From Hoeflea_A sp965204935 (GTDB lineage Bacteria > Pseudomonadota > Alphaproteobacteria > Rhizobiales > Rhizobiaceae): a stretch of DNA of 64,000 bases. Below the pieces are notes generated by a model, which saw nothing but the letters and a program-made list of their open reading frames with translations, did not search any database and was not told the origin of the DNA. Location: assembly GCF_965204935.1 (NCBI RefSeq), contig NZ_CBDBFO010000002.1. One strand, written 5' to 3'. The number at the start of each line of letters is the position of its first letter. Position 1 is the stretch's first letter. Positions 1 through 8,183 of the stretch are shown here, piece by piece. A program made the position numbers and the translations under genes.

Positions 1-2
1 TG

Positions 3-227
3 CACGGCTGTGCTTACTGGCTATGGTGGATGCTGCGGGCGACCTGTCCAAAACGCTCCCAGTGGCGACACGCCCAGTTTGATACGTTGCGGCTTCACCT
101 CGTCAAACTGGCCGCGACCATCGTCGAGAAGAAAACAAGGGTCGTCATGACTTTGCCAGCTTCGTGCCCGTGCCAGAGCCTCATTCGGCTTATGTTCGAC
201 GCGCTGGCCCCGCCGCGCGTCGCCTGA
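3..227 (+). CDS. IS1380-family transposase, C-terminal end (cut by window edge)
   Basis: The open frame enters from the left edge and runs to a TGA. The visible peptide contains AYWLWWMLRA, then a segment reading QFDTLRLHLVKLAA followed by a VEKKTRV strand. That is the usual C-terminal pattern of IS1380-family DDE transposases, where it follows the catalytic Glu and binds the element end. Only about 75 residues are in view, so activity cannot be judged. About 190 bp of non-coding sequence follow, and the right end of the element is probably near 380-400, just before the macro-domain gene. The exact terminus cannot be set because the other inverted repeat is outside the window. Confidence 0.62.
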   Translation, partial: HGCAYWLWWMLRATCPKRSQWRHAQFDTLRLHLVKLAATIVEKKTRVVMTLPASCPCQSLIRLMFDALAPPRVA

Positions 228-418
228 CGCTCATATCGCCCCGACCAACCTGAAACAGCAACACGCAAAACTCCAGATAACCCCGCCGCCCGCCGGAAAA
301 ACCCCGACGTGGCATTCGGGGTGCGTCCAGAATCAATAGGGCGAAGAAAACATGCTGCCAGGGCCGGCAACACAACCATCGTGAATTATTCGGGTTAATT
401 CGGATCGCAAAAACATCT

Positions 419-1222
419 GTGGATCCGATTGCGATGTTTTGTGCGTCTTCAACGACTCAGGATCACCGAGAACGTCACTACCGCATAGACTACTTTGTTC
501 CATCACCCACCGCCCCGACAATCTTTATCGCCGGGCGCCGGATCCCAGATCAAAGCGTTATCAACCGTTGTACAGCAATTGGTTACACCGACAGTGCTAG
601 GGAGAAATGGGTAGATAGGCAAAGTCATTCAATCGAGTGTGTTGGTATTCCTGGGTTCCCCGGTAGCAACCTGCCGCGTGTCGCTGGTCTAATCAGATTT
701 GATTCACGCCGTGATGACTCGAGACCCATAACCTACGTGCACGGAAATGCGCTTGATCCAAAGGGCGATGGCAAACGCTTGGTTTGTCAGCTCGTAAATG
801 ATCGCGCGCGGAAATGGGGTGGTGGTATCGCCCGGCGCGCCGCCGAAAAATTTCCGCAAGCAGAAAAAGAATTCGCAAACTGGATCGCAGCACTTCCGAA
901 TAAAGATCGTTTAGGTTGCGTGCATTTTTCTTCAGAAACTGACGGCATCGTCCTTGCCAGCCTTATTGCACAGGAAGGCTTTGGCAAATCCGAATTTCCG
1001 AGAATTCGATACGGAGCTTTGGAACAGTGTTTGAACTCAACCGCGTCGTATTCTCAAGAAAATGGTTTCACAGTACATATGCCGAGAATCGGAACCGGCG
1101 CCGCCGGCGGGACCTGGGAAGTTGTAGAAGAGATTATTGATGAATGTATGGTTGCAAACGGTATATCGGTGACAGTATACGATTTGCCACCAAAGCGTAA
1201 GCAACTTAGGCTTTTTGATTGA
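419..1222 (+). CDS. Macro-domain (ADP-ribose-binding) protein, possibly 5'-truncated
   Basis: 267 residues from a GTG start, with no clear ribosome binding site. An ATG at 434 is an alternative. Residues about 105-267 look like a macro domain of the Appr-1''-p processing type. A nucleotide-binding segment VNDRARKWGGGIARR lies near residue 125, and the late loop PRIGTGAAGG, which contacts the distal ribose and phosphates in this family, lies near residue 224. Known relatives bind or hydrolyse ADP-ribose adducts. Residues 1-100 do not match a macro fold and look like the tail of another domain, so the IS1380 element immediately upstream may have removed the true 5' end. The stop overlaps the TTG start of the next gene, which indicates translational coupling. 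Base composition is AT-richer than the genome. It may antagonise an ADP-ribosyl-type activity of the third gene in the operon; that is inference. Confidence 0.75.
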   Translation: MDPIAMFCASSTTQDHRERHYRIDYFVPSPTAPTIFIAGRRIPDQSVINRCTAIGYTDSAREKWVDRQSHSIECVGIPGFPGSNLPRVAGLIRFDSRRDDSRPITYVHGNALDPKGDGKRLVCQLVNDRARKWGGGIARRAAEKFPQAEKEFANWIAALPNKDRLGCVHFSSETDGIVLASLIAQEGFGKSEFPRIRYGALEQCLNSTASYSQENGFTVHMPRIGTGAAGGTWEVVEEIIDECMVANGISVTVYDLPPKRKQLRLFD

Positions 1223-2853
1223 CTAGTTCACGCTCAAAGCTTCGCATTGTCTTAGTCTCAGGTCCGATCTGTTCGGGAAAAACCGTACTTACGGAACATT
1301 TGCGGGATCGATACAAGGCGCGAATTGTAAAGACACGCGAACTAATCCTAAAGGCGAAACCAAATACGAAACCAGTTAGACGCTCACTGCAGTTAGCTGG
1401 ACAAGCACTGGACAATGCGGACAACGGAGCATGGGTTGCTAGCGCATTGTCTGAACTGTTGGAAGGCAGAAGCAGTGGATCAACACCTACCGGATTGTAT
1501 GTTGTTGATTCAGTCCGCGTTGAAGGACAAATTGCGGCGATCAGGAAAGCATATGGTGAGGATGTACATCACATCCACCTGACAGCACAGGATGCCGAAC
1601 TCAAAACCCGATTTAAGAAACGAAAAGCCGACGGCGATGAAGACGTCACATATGAAAAACTAAAACGCAACCGCACAGAGAAAAACATCGAAAAATTGGC
1701 CGACCTCGCAGACGTCGTGGTGTCAACTGATCGATGTACATCAGGGGCTGTTTTAGTTCGAGCAACGGCACTCTTGAATTTGTATCCAAGAGGCAGTGAT
1801 GCACTCGTGGATGTTATTGTCGGAGGCCAATTCGGCAGCGAAGGCAAGGGCAATATTGTAGGACACATTGCTCCCGAATATGATTTATTGGTCAGAGTAG
1901 GCGGACCGAATGCCGGACATTCTGTTTATGCGGAGCCTGATCCAGAAAAATACTATCATCTACCATCGGGAACGGAACGCGCGCCGAATGCAAAGCTGTT
2001 ATTGGGACCAGGCGCAGTAATCAATCCGACCAAACTATTGGACGAGATTGCTCACCACCAGCTTGGCACAGATCGTTTATTTATCGACCCACAAGCGATG
2101 GTCATCACAGACGATGATATCGCTGAAGAAGTTAAAAAATTCGGGAACATCAGTTCCACCGCTCAGGGAGTTGGAATTGCGAGCGCTCAGAAGATATTAG
2201 GGCGATCCGACTACAAAGATGGTACATCTCTACACTTGGCGCGGGACCACGATTTGCTCGGGAAGTACACTCAAAAACCCGCCCATGAGATCATCGCTGA
2301 TGCCTTTGTCGAAGGCAATCGTATTATGTTGGAGGGGACCCAGGGTACTTCATTGAGCCTCCATCACGGCGAATACCCTCACGTGACAAGCAGGGATACG
2401 ACCGTTTCAGGCTGCTTAGCAGATGCTGGCATCGCACCAAAAAATGTTCGGCGTATCGTTTTGGTGTGCCGCACCTATCCAATTCGCGTTGGTGGCCCAT
2501 CCGGCAAGATGGAACTTGAGGTGAAAATCGAAGAAATTGCCAAACGGTCTGGCATTCCTTTGAACGAGCTAAAGAAGACCGAAAGGACAACCACTACGGA
2601 CCGACCGCGCCGCATCGCGGAATTCGATTGGGAACAACTTAAACAATCGGTTCAGTTAAACGGCCCGACCGACGTCGCACTAACATTCGTCGACTATTTC
2701 ACTATCAAGAATCGTGACGCATACCGTTTTGAGCAACTAAGCGAAGAAACTTTGCGGTTTGTGGAAGAGGTAGAGCGGGTGTCTGGTCGTCCTGTTTCGC
2801 TGTTATCGACTGCTTTCGATTGGCGTAATGTGATCGATCGGAGATCCTGGTGA
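1219..2853 (+). CDS. Kinase-adenylosuccinate synthetase fusion (PurA/PurZ-like)
   Basis: 544 residues from a TTG start that overlaps the upstream stop. Residues 8-190 form a P-loop nucleotide kinase-like domain with Walker A GPICSGKT (15-22) and a Walker B-like strand LYVVDS. Residues 197-544 are an adenylosuccinate synthetase domain, about 350 residues against about 430 in PurA. Recognisable motifs are GGQFGSEGKG (PurA has GTQWGDEGKG), GGPNAGH with the catalytic His at 234, EGTQGT, YPHVTS and a TTTDRPRR segment. The general-base Asp of PurA is Ser207 here. From memory, phage PurZ enzymes, which act on dGMP to make the 2-aminoadenine precursor, also lose this Asp and are short. The substrate is therefore unlikely to be plain IMP. 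The stop overlaps the GTG of the next gene. Housekeeping PurA is not expected in such an operon. Kinase fusion, operon and composition argue for an accessory nucleotide-modifying system. Confidence 0.82.
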   Translation: MTSSRSKLRIVLVSGPICSGKTVLTEHLRDRYKARIVKTRELILKAKPNTKPVRRSLQLAGQALDNADNGAWVASALSELLEGRSSGSTPTGLYVVDSVRVEGQIAAIRKAYGEDVHHIHLTAQDAELKTRFKKRKADGDEDVTYEKLKRNRTEKNIEKLADLADVVVSTDRCTSGAVLVRATALLNLYPRGSDALVDVIVGGQFGSEGKGNIVGHIAPEYDLLVRVGGPNAGHSVYAEPDPEKYYHLPSGTERAPNAKLLLGPGAVINPTKLLDEIAHHQLGTDRLFIDPQAMVITDDDIAEEVKKFGNISSTAQGVGIASAQKILGRSDYKDGTSLHLARDHDLLGKYTQKPAHEIIADAFVEGNRIMLEGTQGTSLSLHHGEYPHVTSRDTTVSGCLADAGIAPKNVRRIVLVCRTYPIRVGGPSGKMELEVKIEEIAKRSGIPLNELKKTERTTTTDRPRRIAEFDWEQLKQSVQLNGPTDVALTFVDYFTIKNRDAYRFEQLSEETLRFVEEVERVSGRPVSLLSTAFDWRNVIDRRSW

Positions 2854-3524
2854 CCGAGGAGGAATTACAAGAAGTCATTGCGGATTGCCCAACATTGTAT
2901 CACATGGCTGAGCGGGGCTCTTGGCAGTCAATTCGTGATCGTGGTTTACTAAGCACCTCAGCGTTACTCGACTTATACGGGATCTCTGGTAGTCAACGCA
3001 CCTCCATAGAATCGATGCGCCGCCCTGACAGTGTGCCACTACAAGCAGATGGACTACCCACTGCTGTCGTGCGAGATCAGATCCCGATGACCGATGACCG
3101 GTTGCGTCAATGCTTGCCCACACATTTGAGTCCGACCGATTGGTACGAAATTCTAAACACCAAGGTGTTCTTTTGGTTGACCCGTGATCGTTTACACCGT
3201 CTTACCGGCGGAAGAACCTACAGGTTCAAGTCACACGATGTACTGGAACTGGATACGAAATCACTAATTGATGCGCATCGCGACCGTATCTGGCTGTGTC
3301 CGATGAACAGCGGCAACACGTTTCCATTTCCACATCCTCGTGATGAATCAACATTTTCAAGAATCGCCGACTACCCATATAGCACTTGGCGGACTAAAAG
3401 GCGGAGAGGAGAACGAATTGTAGAACTCGCTGTGGATCATTCAGTCCCAGATATACTTCAGCATGTGAAGCGGGCTGTCGTGATGCAGGATACCACTGTC
3501 GAAAGAGAGTTGTTTTCTACATAG
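2850..3524 (+). CDS. DUF7002-type protein, putative ART-like fold
   Basis: 224 residues. The GTG start overlaps the preceding stop as GTGA, so it is the third coupled gene of the operon. The N-terminus reads TLYHMAERGSWQSI followed by RGLLSTSALLDL. This is the hallmark of proteins I recognise as DUF7002, and it resembles the first strand of DarT and RNA 2'-phosphotransferase-type ADP-ribosyltransferase folds (Tyr-His, then a short helix, then GLLS). Later conserved pieces are KVFFWLT, LCPMNSG, a PFPHPR loop and YPYSTW near the end. No signal peptide or membrane segment is seen. Family function is unknown to me. An ADP-ribosyltransferase or phosphotransferase role paired with the macro protein is inference from fold resemblance and context. 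Confidence 0.7.
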   Translation: MTEEELQEVIADCPTLYHMAERGSWQSIRDRGLLSTSALLDLYGISGSQRTSIESMRRPDSVPLQADGLPTAVVRDQIPMTDDRLRQCLPTHLSPTDWYEILNTKVFFWLTRDRLHRLTGGRTYRFKSHDVLELDTKSLIDAHRDRIWLCPMNSGNTFPFPHPRDESTFSRIADYPYSTWRTKRRRGERIVELAVDHSVPDILQHVKRAVVMQDTTVERELFST

Positions 3525-4217
3525 CTATTTGGCAACCTTTTAACCGGCCTCAGGTCGCTGCTCCAATCAGGATTGGTCCCCCGAGATTAAGATTGTCCAC
3601 ACAAAACCTATTCAAACTCTTCTTCTCCAAGGTCGCTGACCGTTAGAGTTGTCATTGACAAAATCACATGCAGCATTGTCATGTTCGATTGCTGTAGCCG
3701 GCACACCAAGGCGGTAGTCGTCTCGTAAAGAATTGATGCGAACATATTTGGCATCTGAGCCGCGGTGCGCAATATCACCCCTGACACTCACAAATTCGTC
3801 AATGTAACGGTTCCCACGTGTCCACTTTTCGGAGGGTTTCGTCCAACCGAGCAGCGATCTGTATTTCTCGTCTATCTCACCTGCCTTTGGAGTATTTAAC
3901 TTACCAATCACATCTCTGACATGGCTCGTGTAAAGGTTTTCCCATCCCACTCCAGCCAATTCCAAAGGCTTCAATTCGTGGCGATGATTCCTGACCATGT
4001 TAGAGAGTGACTTCTGTGCACCCCGAGGCAAATCGCTAGGGGCATTAGTGCGCAATCCGGCTCATTCCGGCCACTGAATCCGGTTCAATCCGGCCATCTA
4101 TTCCGGTTTATTGCGGCCACCGAATCCGGCTCATTGCGGCCAGCTTGTGGACAACGGTGATCAACCTTTCTGGGTGATCTGAAACACGGGCATTCTTGCG
4201 CCTTTTCAACAGCAAAG

Positions 4218-5756
4218 GTGGCGAGGATGGCCAGGGAAAGATTACCCATGCGTAAGATCAGAGATGTGCTTCGGCTCAATGCTGAAGGTTTGTCGAACCG
4301 CAAGATTGCCGTCAGTGTGGGCGTCGGGCGAACGAGTGTTGGCGAGACGGTCCGGCGGGCGCAGCAGGCTGGCCTGAATTGGCCGTTGCCTTCCGATTTG
4401 AGCGATGAGGCGCTTCAGCGGCGCTTGTTTCCGGTGGTGGTCAAGGCGAAGAAGCCAAGCCTGCCCGACTGGGCCTGTATTCACCGCGAGCTGCGGCGCC
4501 CCGGTGTGACCTTGCTGTTGCTGTGGGAAGAGTACCGCACCGCTCATCCTGACGGGCTTGGGCGCACGCAATTCTACCAGCTTTATCGTCAATGGAAGGG
4601 CAAGCTGTCGCCGACCATGCGGCAGACCCATACCGCTGGCGAGAAGATGTTCGTTGACTATGCCGGCCAAACGATTCCGATCATCAACGGGCTCACCGGC
4701 GAAGTGCATGAGGCGCAACTCTTTGTCGCTTGCCTGGGTGCGTCCAGCTACACCTATGCCGAAGCGACCATGACGCAGAGCCTGTCCGACTGGACGGGAT
4801 CACATGGTCGTGCCTTCGCGTTCTTTGCCGGCGTTACCGACCTTGTGGTGTGCGACAATTTGAAATCCGGCATCACCAAGGCCTGTTTCCATGAGCCGGC
4901 GATCAATCGCACCTATTGCGATCTTGCAAGGCACTACGGAACGGTCGTGGTCCCGGCAAGGCCGAAAAAGCCTCGGGACAAGGCAAAAGTCGAGACGTCG
5001 GTGTTGGTGGCGGAGCGCTGGATCCTCGCCGCACTCAGGAACCGGCAATTCTTCTCGCTGACGGATGTGAATGCGGCGGTCCGCGAACTGCTCGAAAAGC
5101 TCAACAACCGCGTGACGCGCCATCTTGGCGGCAGCCGGCGGGAACTGTTCGAAGACCTTGACAGGCCGGCACTGAAAGCACTGCCGCAGGATCCATACGA
5201 ATATGCAGCGTGGAAGGAATGCCGTGCCGGCCTTGATTATCACGTTGAAGTGGACAAGCACTACTACTCGGTGCCTCACACGCTTCTACGCAAAAAACTG
5301 TGGGTCCGCTCCACCGAGCGCACCGTCGAGATCTTCGATCGGGGCAATCGTGTTGCCAGCCATCTGCGCGGTCCAGGTAACAGACGACATACAACCGTGC
5401 TCGAGCACATGCCGGCCAACCATCGCCATTACGCCGAGTGGACACCTGAAAGTATCAAGCGCCAGGCTGGCAAAGTCGGCCCGACCACCCAGGCCCTGGT
5501 CGAAATCATCCTGCGCGAAAAACCCCATCCCGTTCAGGGGTTCCGCGCCTGTATCGGCATCGTGAAGCTCGCGCCGCAGCATGGAGCGCAGCGCCTCGAG
5601 GCGGCATGCGGCCGCGCCATCGACATCGGGGCGCACTCCTACACCTCCGTCAATTCCATCCTCAAGAACAATCTCGATCGCAAACGGCCCGAAAAAGCCA
5701 CGGACGGGCCGCCGATCCTCCATCAAAACATCCGTGGCTCAGGCTACTTCCATTGA
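4218..5756 (+). CDS. istA: IS21 transposase IstA
   Basis: 512 residues from the GTG. ATG codons at 4227 and 4248 are also possible, and the one at 4248 has the best ribosome binding site (AGGGAAAG). The N-terminus has the HTH region RKIRDVLRL followed by GLSNRKIAVSVGVGRTSV. The DDE core is visible: Asp in MFVDYAGQT, Asp in LVVCDNLKSG and Glu in DKAKVETSV. The C-terminal part is the usual beta-barrel and DNA-binding region. IstA cuts and joins the element ends and needs IstB for target capture. It is followed after 6 bp by istB, as in other IS21 elements. Confidence 0.93.
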   Translation: MARMARERLPMRKIRDVLRLNAEGLSNRKIAVSVGVGRTSVGETVRRAQQAGLNWPLPSDLSDEALQRRLFPVVVKAKKPSLPDWACIHRELRRPGVTLLLLWEEYRTAHPDGLGRTQFYQLYRQWKGKLSPTMRQTHTAGEKMFVDYAGQTIPIINGLTGEVHEAQLFVACLGASSYTYAEATMTQSLSDWTGSHGRAFAFFAGVTDLVVCDNLKSGITKACFHEPAINRTYCDLARHYGTVVVPARPKKPRDKAKVETSVLVAERWILAALRNRQFFSLTDVNAAVRELLEKLNNRVTRHLGGSRRELFEDLDRPALKALPQDPYEYAAWKECRAGLDYHVEVDKHYYSVPHTLLRKKLWVRSTERTVEIFDRGNRVASHLRGPGNRRHTTVLEHMPANHRHYAEWTPESIKRQAGKVGPTTQALVEIILREKPHPVQGFRACIGIVKLAPQHGAQRLEAACGRAIDIGAHSYTSVNSILKNNLDRKRPEKATDGPPILHQNIRGSGYFH

Positions 5757-5762
5757 AAGGAA

Positions 5763-6527
5763 ATGAAATTGCTCAACCATCCAACCCTCGACCAGTTGAA
5801 AGAACTCAAACTGGACGGCATGGCCGACGCCTTTGTCGAGCTGCAGGCACAAGACCGGGCTGCCGATCTCAGCCACCCCGAATGGCTGGGACTGTTGCTC
5901 GATCGGGAAACAGCAAACCGCAGCACCAAACGCTTCAATACGCGATTACGGGCCGCCAGGTTGCGCCATGTTGGCGCCTCGATAGAAGACGTCGATTACC
6001 GCGCGTCCCGTAAGCTCGACAAGGCATTGTTCCAGCAGTTGGCAACCTGCAACTGGATCAGACATCACCGTTGCCTGCTGATTACCGGGCCGTGCGGGGT
6101 CGGCAAAACCTGGCTTGGCTGCGCCCTCGGTCAAAATGCATGCCGCCATGGCTACACGGTCCTTTACAAGCGTGTGCCGCGGCTCTTCGCCGAACTCGAA
6201 CTGGCGCATGGCGATGGTCGGTTCCCGCGCTTGTTCCGGACGCTCGTCAAGGCCGATCTGCTGATCCTCGATGACTGGGGCCCCGATCGTCTCAATGCCA
6301 GCCAGCGGCGCGATCTCCTGGAAATCATCGAAGACCGCCACGGTGCCGGCTCGACAATGATCACGAGTCAACTGCCGGTGCACACTTGGCATGACGTTAT
6401 TGATGAGCCCACATTCGGCGACGCGATTATGGACCGAATTTCTCACAACGCATACCGGCTCGAACTCGATGGGCCCTCGATGCGCAAATCGCAAGGCAAT
6501 CAAACTGAACAGGAGCAATCGGCATGA
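5763..6527 (+). CDS. istB: IS21 helper ATPase IstB
   Basis: 254 residues. This is an AAA+ ATPase related to DnaC, with Walker A GPCGVGKTWL near residue 105, Walker B LLILDDWG, and a sensor stretch TMITSQLP. The N-terminal helices carry LKLDGMADAF, the IstB signature region. It selects target DNA and stimulates IstA. The start is ATG with GAAAGG upstream. Length and motifs are normal and nothing suggests inactivation. Confidence 0.93.
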   Translation: MKLLNHPTLDQLKELKLDGMADAFVELQAQDRAADLSHPEWLGLLLDRETANRSTKRFNTRLRAARLRHVGASIEDVDYRASRKLDKALFQQLATCNWIRHHRCLLITGPCGVGKTWLGCALGQNACRHGYTVLYKRVPRLFAELELAHGDGRFPRLFRTLVKADLLILDDWGPDRLNASQRRDLLEIIEDRHGAGSTMITSQLPVHTWHDVIDEPTFGDAIMDRISHNAYRLELDGPSMRKSQGNQTEQEQSA

Positions 6528-7389
6528 TCCGAACGAACCTCACGCCCGCCCCGGTGGGTCCACAGGGGCCTCCCACGCGCGCCGCTGCGATAGACTCGTG
6601 CCGGTCTCTTCGCGCCGCGCGCGGGTCCCTCCTGGGGACTACCGGGACGGCCTGCACCGTGCTTGACGAAAGGCCAAAGTGCTGACATCAAGAAACCCAT
6701 CCAGAAGGGTTGATCGCGCCGTCCACAATGCCAGACGCGGAAGTGGCCGCAATGAGCCGGATTCGGTGGCCGCAATAAACCGGAACAGGTGGCCGGATTG
6801 GCCGGAATGCGCAGGCATTAGCACGATTAACAAGAAGGCGTGCAATTTCTATAGCCAGTTCTTCAACGTAGAGCTCCCAGGCTGCGCAAAGCAAGAAAAC
6901 TCCACTACGTGTGATATGCCCTAGGCTGTGACGCCCAGGACCGCCATGCCCAAGCGTATTGTGACTCTCTATAAGACGGTCAACGTCCTTGAGCATTCTT
7001 GTCTCGAATTTGTTGAAAGCATTTGAAGGCATATGGAGAATATGCCGATCTGACTTTAGCCTGACAAGTTCAGCACATCTTGCGCTTAAGTCTGCTTCGG
7101 CGGCGGTTCATTTAATCCCGTACTGTCACCAACACCACCTCAAACTAACCTGCTGGCACATTTCGCCAAACAAACCATAGCGTTAGTCGCATTGCCACCC
7201 TCCGGGACTCGGACAAACGGCATCAGACCTCGGATGAGCGGCTGTGGCACCAGTTTCATGTTGACAGAATCGGTCGCTGCAATCTCTACCATCACCGGAT
7301 TACGCAATCCCACCCGCAAAAATCCCACCCACAACCCAGGCTTGCCCTTGCCCGCGCACCCGATCTCCCTTAAGACGCGTTCTTGTTAT

Positions 7390-7407
7390 GTTATGTTGTA
7401 ACATTAC
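7390..7407. promoter_or_regulatory. Probable Zur operator in front of zinT
   Basis: The 18-bp near-perfect palindrome GTTATGTTGTAACATTAC has 14 of its 18 positions symmetric. It resembles the alphaproteobacterial Zur box (GTAATGTTATAACATTAC type). It lies about 33 bp upstream of the zinT start, where it would block transcription when zinc is plentiful. The rest of the 408-bp gap 7033-7440 shows nothing else I can name. Confidence 0.72.
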
Positions 7408-7440
7408 GATTCTTTGAAAAACGAATTGAGGTTTGAGATC

Positions 7441-8097
7441 ATGCGTAAAAGCTTTGCCGGAATTTCCTGTGCGTTTCTTCTCGGTGGTGCGTTGCTGGCC
7501 GCGCCCGCGGTGGCGGAAAAGAAGGACAAGAATGCCGCCCACAGCCACAGCCACGGTGACGAGAAAACCGTCTACAAGGGCTATTTCGAGGACGACCAGA
7601 TCAAGCCGCGCCCGCTGGCCGACTGGAAGGGCGACTGGCAGAGCATCTATCCCCATCTCCAGGACGGCACGCTGGACGAATGGCTGGCGCACAAGGCCGC
7701 GCACGGCGACAAGTCAGCCGAGGAATACCGCGCCTATTATACAACCGGCTTCAAGACGGATGTGGACCGCATCGTCATCGACGAAGGCAGCGTGACCTTC
7801 TACCGTGACGGAAAGCCGCTTGCCGCCAGCTATGAAAGCGACGGCTACGAGATCCTCACCTACAAGAAGGGCAATCGCGGCGTGCGCTTCATCTTCAAGA
7901 AAGCCGGGGGCGATGACGCCGCGCCGCTCTTCATCCAGTTCAGCGACCACAAGATCGCGCCGGAAGAGGCGGATCACTATCACCTCTACTGGGGCGACGA
8001 CCGGGCGAAGATCCTGGAGGAGCTGACCAACTGGCCGACCTACTGGCCGGCCGGCATGAGCGGCGACGCGATCGCCCATTCCATGATGGCCCACTGA
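7441..8097 (+). CDS. zinT: ZinT-type periplasmic zinc-binding protein
   Basis: 218 residues from the ATG at 7441, preceded by TTGAGG. A signal peptide with a hydrophobic core (CAFLLGGALLAAPAVA) ends at about residue 26. A His-rich loop HSHSHGD follows, then the ZinT lipocalin-like domain with YKGYFEDDQIKPRPL, DWQSIYPHL, and DHYHLYWGD near the C-terminus. The His residues in the last motif and in the IAHSMMAH tail are typical metal ligands. ZinT binds zinc in the periplasm during starvation and helps the ZnuABC importer. No znuA is nearby, so this copy is monocistronic. The upstream Zur-like palindrome fits zinc repression. A hairpin separates it from the convergent hemolysin III-type gene. 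Confidence 0.93.
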   Translation: MRKSFAGISCAFLLGGALLAAPAVAEKKDKNAAHSHSHGDEKTVYKGYFEDDQIKPRPLADWKGDWQSIYPHLQDGTLDEWLAHKAAHGDKSAEEYRAYYTTGFKTDVDRIVIDEGSVTFYRDGKPLAASYESDGYEILTYKKGNRGVRFIFKKAGGDDAAPLFIQFSDHKIAPEEADHYHLYWGDDRAKILEELTNWPTYWPAGMSGDAIAHSMMAH

Positions 8098-8127
8098 GGG
8101 CCTGTCAGGACACGCCCGAAAAGCCGC

Positions 8128-8148
8128 CGGCGGCACGAATTGCCGCCG
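8128..8148. terminator. Hairpin between convergent genes
   Basis: Arms CGGCGGCA and TGCCGCCG pair over 8 bp with a 5-base loop, in the gap between zinT and the convergent hlyIII-type gene. There is no clear T-run, so it is at best a weak or bidirectional terminator. Confidence 0.35.
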
Positions 8149-8183
8149 CCGGCCAGAGACGGATCAGCGACCGGGTTTCCGCC

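Larger units (their letters stand above)
4049..6813 (+). mobile_element. IS21-family insertion sequence, complete
   Basis: 2,765 bp. Both ends begin TGCGCA when read inwards. They are followed by several copies of a GGCCGCAAT/AATCCGG-type subterminal repeat, the multiple transposase-binding sites usual in IS21. The element is flanked by a perfect 8-bp direct repeat GGCATTAG at 4041-4048 and 6814-6821. It carries istA and istB in the normal order and disrupts the HEPN gene. Both genes are intact, so it may still be active. Confidence 0.95.
3612..7032 (-). pseudogene. HEPN-domain (RiboL-PSP-HEPN-like) gene split by IS21
   Basis: The gene starts at 7032 and is broken at 6814-6821. It resumes in the same frame at 4040 and ends at 3612. 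Removing the IS21 element and one copy of the 8-bp duplication gives an unbroken protein of about 215 residues across the junction NRANAPSDLPRG. The N-terminal half has an amphipathic helix pair containing FLLCAAWELYVEEL, typical of HEPN proteins that abut RNA-processing systems. The C-terminal half has VRGDIAHRG, an R-x4-H motif matching the catalytic signature of HEPN RNases. No in-frame start exists upstream of 7032 before a stop. It is convergent with the macro/PurZ-like/DUF7002 operon and shares its AT-richer composition. As it stands the product cannot be made whole, so any RNase or toxin activity is probably lost in this strain. Confidence 0.82.

Noticed and set aside
4049..4140. Repeated CCGG/GGCCGCAAT motifs as a possible CRISPR or regulatory array
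   Set aside because: They occur at both ends of the IS21 in inverted order and are its subterminal transposase sites.
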